Below are positions 55,809 to 64,000 of a stretch of 64,000 nt of DNA, piece after piece. This DNA is from Chthoniobacter flavus (GTDB taxonomy: Bacteria; Verrucomicrobiota; Verrucomicrobiia; Chthoniobacterales; JACTMZ01): positions 1 through 64,000 of the forward strand of contig CAMDUL010000014.1 of assembly GCA_945878135.1 (NCBI GenBank), in the 5' to 3' direction. The notes beneath the pieces were generated by a model. That model did no database searches. It saw only the letters and a list, made by a program, of their open reading frames with translations, and was not told where the DNA came from. Numbering within the stretch: position 1 is the first letter of the stretch; every line of letters starts with the position of its first letter. The translations under genes and the position numbers were made by a program.

Positions 55809-56909
55809 TCAGCCCGGCAGGCACTCGCTCATCCATCCGAGCAATTCGCCGATGGTGGCTTCGCTCTCGTCGCCCATGTTGGAGACGCGGAAGGTGGTGC
55901 CTTTGATCTTTCCGTAGCCGCCGTTGATCGCGACTTTGTGTTTCTTTTTCAGCGCGGAGCAGAAGGCGGCGACGTCGATGTTGCGGTTGTTCTTCACGCA
56001 GACCAGCGACTTGGAACGGTAACCTTCCGGCGCGAAATGCTCGAAGCCGTTGGCCGCGACCCAGTCGGAGACCATGCGGTTCAACTTGGCATGGCGCGCG
56101 TGGCGGTTTTCCACGCCTTCCTCGAAAATGTCGTCGAGTTTCGACTGCAACGCCCAGATGTGCCCGGTGGTCGGCGTGCTCGGGGTCATGAATTTCTCCC
56201 AGTTTTTGTGGAATTCGATGAAGTCGAAGTAATATCCGCGGTCCGGGGTGCCGGCCGCGCGGGCGCGGGCCCGTTCGCTCGCGCTGAAGAGGGCGAGGCC
56301 CGGAGGCATGGCCAACGCTTTCTGGCTGCCGGTGAGGAGGACGTCGATGCCGAGTTCGTCCATCGGAACGGGTACGACGGAGAAGGACGACACGCTGTCG
56401 ACGATGAACATCACATCGGGGTATTTGCGCATGACCGCGGCGATGTCGGCCAAGGGGTTCATCACGCCGGCCGAGGTTTCGTTGTGGATCAGGGTGATGG
56501 CATCGAAGCCGCCCTTGGACAATTTCTCGTCGACCAATTCCGGGAGGATGGGGGCGCCCCACTCGACCTGGAGCGCTTCTGCTTCCTTGCCGCAGCGTTT
56601 GCTCACGTCGAACCACTTGTCGGAAAACGCGCCGCACATGCAATTGAGGACTTTCTTCTGCACGAGATTGCGCAGCGCGCCTTCCATCACGCCCCAGGCG
56701 GAGGCGGTCGCGAGGTAAACCGGGCCCGCGGTGCCGAAGAGCGTCTGCAGGCGCGGGTGGATCGATTCGTAGAGCGAGGAAAATTCGCTCCCGCGGTGTC
56801 CGATTTGCGGGTGGCAGAAGGCGCGGAAAGTTTTGTCCGAAACTTCGACGGGGCCGGGGATGAAAAGTTTCACGTGGCCGTCGGCCGTGGTGTTGGTGGT
56901 GTTGAGCAT
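55809..56909 (-). CDS. Class-V aminotransferase (alanine-glyoxylate / serine-type)
   Basis: The 366-aa PLP enzyme has KLFIPGPVEVS and HRGSEFSSLYES at the N-terminus, the Asp segment MFIVDSVSSF and the PLP lysine in TGSQKALAMPPG near residue 200. It belongs to the serine-pyruvate/alanine-glyoxylate aminotransferase group; a role as phosphoserine aminotransferase is possible but its motifs fit less well. It is the last gene of the uvrA-TPR-aminotransferase run, 4 bp after the TPR gene. Confidence 0.88.
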   Translation of the reverse strand: MLNTTNTTADGHVKLFIPGPVEVSDKTFRAFCHPQIGHRGSEFSSLYESIHPRLQTLFGTAGPVYLATASAWGVMEGALRNLVQKKVLNCMCGAFSDKWFDVSKRCGKEAEALQVEWGAPILPELVDEKLSKGGFDAITLIHNETSAGVMNPLADIAAVMRKYPDVMFIVDSVSSFSVVPVPMDELGIDVLLTGSQKALAMPPGLALFSASERARARAAGTPDRGYYFDFIEFHKNWEKFMTPSTPTTGHIWALQSKLDDIFEEGVENRHARHAKLNRMVSDWVAANGFEHFAPEGYRSKSLVCVKNNRNIDVAAFCSALKKKHKVAINGGYGKIKGTTFRVSNMGDESEATIGELLGWMSECLPG

Positions 56910-56913
56910 GTGG

Positions 56914-59324
56914 TCAGTTTTCCCAAATGAAGTGTTCGAGCCGCAAACGGCGCGAACGTTGTTTGATCTCTTCGCTCTGCGGGCCGCCCGCGGACGCCAT
57001 GAGATCATAGACGGCGATGGCCGCGGGCCAATCCTGTTGTTCCTCGAGCAGGCGCCCGGCTTCGAGTCCGGCCTTGTAGAACCAGAAGTGGTCGGCCTTT
57101 TCCCCGGGGGGGCGGGCCAGCACGTCGCGGTAGGCGGCGAGGGCCGCTTCGGCCTGTCCGGCCCGCGCGAGCACGGCGGCGCGTTTGCAGGAAGCCTGGT
57201 CGCGCCAGTCGGCCGGGGCGGAAGCCTCCGCGGCCAATTCCGCGTAGAGCTTGGCGGCATCGCCGAGTCTGGCCGTTTTCTCCGCGCCGAGGGCCGCGAG
57301 GGTGTCGCCTTTCTCCATCAGGGCGGCATGACGCACTTCCGGCGGCGGGTCGGCCGCAAGGATGCCGTCATAGACCCGCAGGGCATCGTCGAAACGCTGG
57401 TCGCGCACGAGCAGGCCGGCCTGCTCGAAGCGTGCGCGGTGCCGCAACGCGGTGCCGCCCTGCGCGATTTCGTCGAACCAGAGGAGGGCGCGCGCGGCGC
57501 CTTCCGCATTCATGCTCCGCGCGGCGGACTGGGCGGCGAGGAATTTGGCCAGCGCCGCGGTTTCGGGTTCGGCTTGGTCTTGTCCCAGGCGGACGTAAAC
57601 CGCCTCGGCCGCGGCGTGGTCTCCGCCGCGGGTGTGCAGTTCCCCGAGTTTGAAAAGGATATCGGTTTGTTCGGGGGCCTCCGGGTGAATGGCGAGAAAC
57701 GCGTTGCAGTCGTCCGCGAGCTCTTCGCGGGTGCGCGAGCCCGCGTTGTCGGCGGCGAAGATCTCCGCGGCGGCGAGCGCGGCGGCGCGCGGCGGGGTGA
57801 CCGCTTCCTCGCCCGCGGTGCGCAGGATGCGTTCGGCGGCGGCTGCTTCCCCGCGCGCCAGTCGCCATTCGGCGAGGGCGAGTTTGGCTTGGAAGGAGTA
57901 GTCGGCGGACGGGGCACTGCGGGCCAGGGCCCCGAGCGAATCGGCCCGGCCCTCGCGTGCTTCGGCCGCGGCCAGCAGGAACGACCAGCGCAGCAGTTCG
58001 GGACTCTCGGGCGCGGCCTGTCGGATCTCCTCGAGCGAGGCGCGCGCCAGCTTCAGGTCCCCGAGGGCGAGGGAGCAGAGAAACTGGTTGGTCGCGGCCG
58101 CACGGGCCTCGGCGGGGTCGGTGGCGGCTTTTCGCGCGCGGCCGAAGGCCTCGAAGGCCCGCCGATGGCTGCCGGCGGCAGCCAGGGTGCGCCCCCGCAG
58201 TTCGGCCAACCGGTAGGCGTAGGGCGGACCGGCGTCGTTCGTGTCAACCTCGTCGAGGATCGCCACGGCCTCGGGCACGCGTCCGGCCACCATGCGCGTC
58301 TCGGCCAAAAGCAGGCGCACACGAAGCCGGTCTTCCGGCGAGAGGTCCGGGGCGGCCGCAAGTTTTTCCAGCACGCCGCCGGCGGCTTCGAGATTGCGGC
58401 CCTCCAGGTCGAGTCGCGCGATTTGCAGGCCTGCCTCGAGGGTACGGCGGCGGCTGGCTTCGGCGGACCACGAGCGCAGGTCGGCCGAGGGGTCGCCGCC
58501 GAGTTTGCTCTCGAGTTCGACCCAGAGTTGCATGACTTGGCGCGTGTTCAATGCGTCGGGTGCGCCGACGAGGCTTTCGCGCAGCACGTCGCGGGCGCGC
58601 GTGTCCACGCCGAGGGCGACAAGGCTGCGGGCCAGCCCGAGCCGCGCGTTGTCGCGCACCGGGGCGGGAAGGTCGGGGGCGGCCAGCACGTTCTGGAAAA
58701 TCTCCGCGGCTTCGGAGGCGCGGTCTCCGGCCAGGCGCAGACGCCCCAGCGCGGTGTCCAACTCCGCGGCGGGCAGCAGCGATCCGTCGCGGGACGCAGC
58801 GATCGTCTTTTCGGCCGCGTCGGCATCGCCGCCGGCCAGCTGCAAATCGAGCAACAGGCGCAGGGCGTTCCGGTCGGACGGCAACCCGCCGTCATTCGGG
58901 GGCAGGGCGGCGAATGCCGCCGTGTGGTCGCCCTGCTCGAAACGGATGCGGGCGAGCAGCAGGGCGGCCTCCGCGTTTCCGGCCGCGTGCGCTTGGGCCA
59001 ACCGCGCGGCAGGTTCCAAGCTGCCCTGCGCGGCAAGGGCCTCGGCACGAAGGACAGTCGCCGCAGCGGAACCGCGGCCGGGGGAGTTGTCGAGGGTGCC
59101 GAGAGCGTCGGCCGGACGTCCGGCGGCGAGTTGGGCCCGGGCGAGCAGCAGGGCGAGGTCGCCGCGTCCGGCCGCGGGTGCCTGCCGCAGCGCTTCCTGC
59201 AGCGGGGCGATGGCCGCCTGGGGAAAACCCTCGCGGATGGCGCTCTCCGCCTTGGCCACGACGTCCCGGGCGGCCAGCGTGGCGGCAACCGTCAGAAAGA
59301 GGGCGGCGAAGAGGGCGGTCTTTT

Positions 59325-59328
<4 letters not shown>
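56914..59328 (-). CDS. Exported TPR-repeat protein
   Basis: The 804-aa product has a Sec signal (MKKTALFAALFLTVAATLAARD) and then consists almost wholly of Ala/Leu-rich helical pairs of the TPR or Sel1-like type, for example AIAPLQEALRQAPAAGRGD and AALAAYRDVLARPPGEKADHF. It is probably a periplasmic scaffold or outer-membrane assembly partner. The ATG overlaps the uvrA stop codon (ATGA). The link with uvrA and an aminotransferase is not understood. Confidence 0.8.
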
Positions 59329-62228
<2,900 letters not shown>

Positions 62229-62391
62229 CGGTAACCCGGAAGAATAAGCCCCCTGACCCGGCGCGGGAAGGGGGATTCTGCGGGCACCCGCCAAGAGGGA
62301 CCCCCAAGGCCGCTGCTTTGGCACATTCCTGGCCAGTAGAGGCCCCGCTTTTGGAGAAATTAGTGCTTTTGTCAGCAGACTATTCTTGGCG

Positions 62392-62418
62392 ACTCTGCGG
62401 CAGAGACTGCCGCAGAGT
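62392..62418. repeat. Perfect 12-bp hairpin
   Basis: ACTCTGCGGCAG (62392-62403) pairs with CTGCCGCAGAGT (62407-62418) around AGA. Neither side has a T tract, so a rho-independent terminator is unlikely. CTCTGCGGCAGAG inside it is also a near-palindrome, so alternative foldings exist. Confidence 0.7.
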
Positions 62419-62493
62419 GCATTTGCCCATGAAACGATCGCGGGTCGGGCTTCTCCTTTGTCGTTTCCACTCTCCACCCCGCCGGCCGACTTA

Positions 62494-62577
62494 TGGACAA
62501 ATGGCAACAGGTCCAAACGTCACCAACCCCCCATCCCGCCCGTCGACAGTTGGACAATTGGCAAATTGTCCAACCGT
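62494..62577. repeat. Two tandem GGACAA-type dyads, 57-bp period
   Basis: The 27-bp segments starting at 62494 and 62551 match at about 22 positions (TGGACAAATGGCAACAGGTCC against TGGACAATTGGCAAATTGTCC, both then ending AACGT or ACCGT). The second contains a perfect dyad, TTGGACAATT (62550-62559) with AATTGTCCAA (62564-62573). Repeated operator-like dyads upstream of uvrA could be a repressor binding region. Confidence 0.6.
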
Positions 62578-62658
62578 TACCCCGCACGCCAGCGCCTGAG
62601 CGCTGCTACGGCGTGACAGGCGAGTGGCGAAAGCGGGAGGTCGGAAGCCGTGAACAGA

Positions 62659-63087
62659 TTACGGGACCAAAAGTCCGAGAATTTCCAAGGCTCTCCGTGC
62701 TGTAGCAATCGGAATGCCGCGAAACGGCTTCAAGACCAACAGGTCTTTGTCGCCGCTGACGATCGAATCAACGGGAACTGCGGCTGCGCACGAAAGGATA
62801 TGCAGATCATCGCTGTCGCGGAGTTCCGGCGCGGAGATACGTGGTGGTGATACAACTTCGATGCATGAGAATCTGAAAGCTCGCACAACGCTCGCGGCGG
62901 CATGGCCCCGGATGTTCACCCGTTCGACAAACTTCGGGGCGCGCAAGGTTTCATCCAGTTCCAACAAGAGCTCCGCCGACGTGTAAAGTCCGAAGCGGCC
63001 TGTGAGACCTGCGTCGAGCAGACGGGCGTGGAGCCCGTCCCAGAGAAAGCCGGAGACAAGGGTATTGGTATCAGCGACGACCTTCAT
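62659..63087 (-). CDS. PIN-domain ribonuclease toxin
   Basis: The 142-aa product fits the putative toxin-antitoxin PIN family (COG1569 type). Asp6 lies in VVADTNTLVSG, Glu43 in LLLELDE, acidic cluster Asp91/Asp93/Asp94 in LRDSDDLHIL and Asp113/Asp115 in VSGDKDLLVL, forming the Mg2+ site of a VapC-like RNase. It overlaps by 17 bp a short start-less frame that looks like the end of an antitoxin. The catalytic residues appear intact, so a free toxin is implied unless an antitoxin is supplied elsewhere or the toxin is poorly expressed. Confidence 0.85.
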   Translation of the reverse strand: MKVVADTNTLVSGFLWDGLHARLLDAGLTGRFGLYTSAELLLELDETLRAPKFVERVNIRGHAAASVVRAFRFSCIEVVSPPRISAPELRDSDDLHILSCAAAVPVDSIVSGDKDLLVLKPFRGIPIATARRALEILGLLVP

Positions 63088-63187
63088 CGCCGCAACGACT
63101 CTTCCTGACCGCGTCGATCTCGGCTTGGATCTCGTCCTCGGTCGGAGCCGCGCCGGGTTGCCGCCTGATCTCGTCGAGGGCGGCTGC
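63071..63187 (-). pseudogene. C-terminal remnant of an antitoxin gene
   Basis: A 38-codon frame reads AAALDEIRRQPGAAPTEDEI then QAEIDAVRKSRC and ends 17 bp inside the PIN gene, the overlap normal for VapBC-type operons. It has no ATG, GTG, TTG or CTG codon, and its first codon follows the TGA of uxaC directly and in the same frame. The N-terminal DNA-binding half is therefore missing. It could be a decayed antitoxin fused to the uxaC end by deletion, or the tail of a read-through product. Confidence 0.55.
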
Positions 63188-64000
63188 TCAGGCGAAACCG
63201 AAAAAGCGCTGCGCGTTGCGGTAGCTGATGTCACCAACAACCTGCCCGACCAGTTCCATATCATCGGGGACGAGTCCGCCCTTCATGTCGCCTCCGAGAA
63301 TGTTGCAGAGCAGGCGGCGGAAGTATTCGTGGCGCGGGTAGGAGACGAACGAGCGGCTGTCGGTGAGCATGCCGACGAAGCGGCTGAGCAGGCCGAATTG
63401 CGAAAGGGTCCCGATCTGGCGGGTCATACCGTCGAGCTGGTCGTTGAACCACCACGCGCTGCCGAACTGCATCTTTCCGGCGACCGGGCCTTCCTGGAAG
63501 CTCCCCAGCATGGCGGCCACGACTTCGTTGTCGCGCGGGTTGAGATTGTAGACGATCGTCTTGGGCAGTTTGCCCTCGACGTTGAGGCGGTCTAGATGCT
63601 TTGCCATCGCCGCGGCGGCGGGCTTGTCGCCGATCGAATCGAAGCCGGTGTCGGGTCCGAGCGCGCGCATCATCCGCGTGTTGACGTTGCGTATGGCGCC
63701 GTAATGGATCTGCATGGTCCAACCTTTCTCCGCGTCCATCACGGCGAGTTCATGGAGCAGGAAGGATTTGTAGCGTGTGGCCTCGTTCGCGGTGATGGCT
63801 CCGCCGGCGCGGACCTTGCCGAAAATGGACGCCGCCTCGTTCTCTGCGCAGTCTTCCGCGTGGATCATTTCCAACCCGCGGTCGGAAAGGCGGCATCCGT
63901 GGTCGGCGAAAAAATCATGGCGCCGGCGCAGGGCGGCGAGCAAATGGCCGAGCGAGCTGATGGCCACATCGGATGCTCTTTCGAGATCCTCGATCCATCG
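63188..64000 (-). CDS. uxaC: Glucuronate (uronate) isomerase, 5' end outside the window
   Basis: UxaC isomerises glucuronate/galacturonate to fructuronate/tagaturonate, the first step of uronate catabolism. The visible 270 residues match the C-terminal two thirds: HGCRLSDRGLE, MQIHYGAIRNVNTRMM, NLNPRDNEVVAAMLGSFQ, KMQFGSAWWFNDQLDGM, SYPRHEYFRRLLCN and ISYRNAQRFFGF. The frame runs to the last base, so the gene continues upstream. The C-terminus is complete. Its TGA is followed in frame by the antitoxin remnant. Confidence 0.93.
   Translation of the reverse strand, partial: RWIEDLERASDVAISSLGHLLAALRRRHDFFADHGCRLSDRGLEMIHAEDCAENEAASIFGKVRAGGAITANEATRYKSFLLHELAVMDAEKGWTMQIHYGAIRNVNTRMMRALGPDTGFDSIGDKPAAAAMAKHLDRLNVEGKLPKTIVYNLNPRDNEVVAAMLGSFQEGPVAGKMQFGSAWWFNDQLDGMTRQIGTLSQFGLLSRFVGMLTDSRSFVSYPRHEYFRRLLCNILGGDMKGGLVPDDMELVGQVVGDISYRNAQRFFGFA

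Larger units (their letters stand above)
62229..62658. other. Non-coding region between uvrA and the PIN gene
   Basis: This 430-bp stretch has no convincing gene. It holds two structured elements reported separately (62392-62418 and 62494-62577). The uvrA promoter should lie here; no clear LexA-type box was recognised, although the GGACAATT/AATTGTCC dyad is a candidate operator. Confidence 0.6.

Overview
The window reads as a high-GC (roughly 65%) Gram-negative chromosome made mostly of housekeeping genes. The gene set suggests Verrucomicrobiota, most likely an Opitutales-like lineage: a GreA-type factor with a very long N-terminal extension, a GldA/GldF/GldG/DUF4340 ABC cassette, monomeric isocitrate dehydrogenase, many small lipoproteins and an outer-membrane barrel protein. 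This placement is inference from gene content; no rRNA is present. Clear Shine-Dalgarno sequences are rare before the start codons. No prophage, insertion sequence with a transposase gene, or CRISPR array is visible.

Layout. 1-5544: rpoC, rpsB, tsf (+). 5545-6129: gene-free stretch rich in repeats. 6130-7926: outer-membrane protein, ribD and tRNA-His (-). 8024-10309: lipoprotein, ADP-ribosylglycohydrolase-like protein and lipoprotein hydrolase (+). 10362-12730: haem-domain protein and GTP-type PEP carboxykinase (-). 12856-17611: ABC ATPase, permease, GldG-like and DUF4340 operon (+). 17702-24190: an all-minus block, in transcription order GreA-like factor, enolase, FtsB-like protein, prfB with a programmed frameshift, rpoA, rplQ. 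24277-27895: ExoD-like protein and the pnt transhydrogenase operon (+). 27910-31299: RhlE-type helicase (-), a tiny exported Cys peptide (+), Rrf2 regulator (-), argG (+). 31319-35338: GYF-like membrane protein, lipocalin and an ASH/Ig-like repeat protein (-), divergent from a catalytically degenerate L,D-transpeptidase (+). 35322-44536: sugar porter, glgC (-), glmS (+), monomeric icd, DUF971, yggS (-), LysR (+). 44566-51014: polysaccharide deacetylase (+), MgtC/DUF4010, DUF983, lipoprotein, tRNA-Tyr, cyclophilin, dehydrogenase, SurA/PrsA-like foldase, SRPBCC protein (-). 51113-55736: acpP, moeB-rhodanese, flavin reductase, Trm112-like, thrS, infC (+). 55809-64000: aminotransferase, TPR protein, uvrA, PIN toxin, antitoxin remnant and the 3' part of uxaC (-).

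The most interesting structure is intergenic. Several elements share one architecture: a GTAG (or GCAG) head followed by a GC-rich hairpin with a 2-3 nt loop, often in inverted pairs so that the heads pair as an outer stem. That is the architecture of REP/REPIN elements mobilised by RAYT-type tyrosine transposases. At least four stem sequences use the same plan (5568, 5766, 10305, 13844, 20564, 51427, 55737), and several copies touch stop codons or sit between operon genes. No RAYT gene is in the window.

Other highlights: a YkuD-family protein whose SHGC catalytic box has become ADTA; divergent start codons sharing a single CATG; a PIN toxin whose antitoxin survives only as a start-less tail in frame behind the uxaC stop codon; a 15-bp duplication of the tRNA-Tyr 3' end; a UvrA lacking two cysteines of its first zinc finger; and a threonyl-tRNA synthetase without a TGS domain that overlaps a Trm112-like gene.
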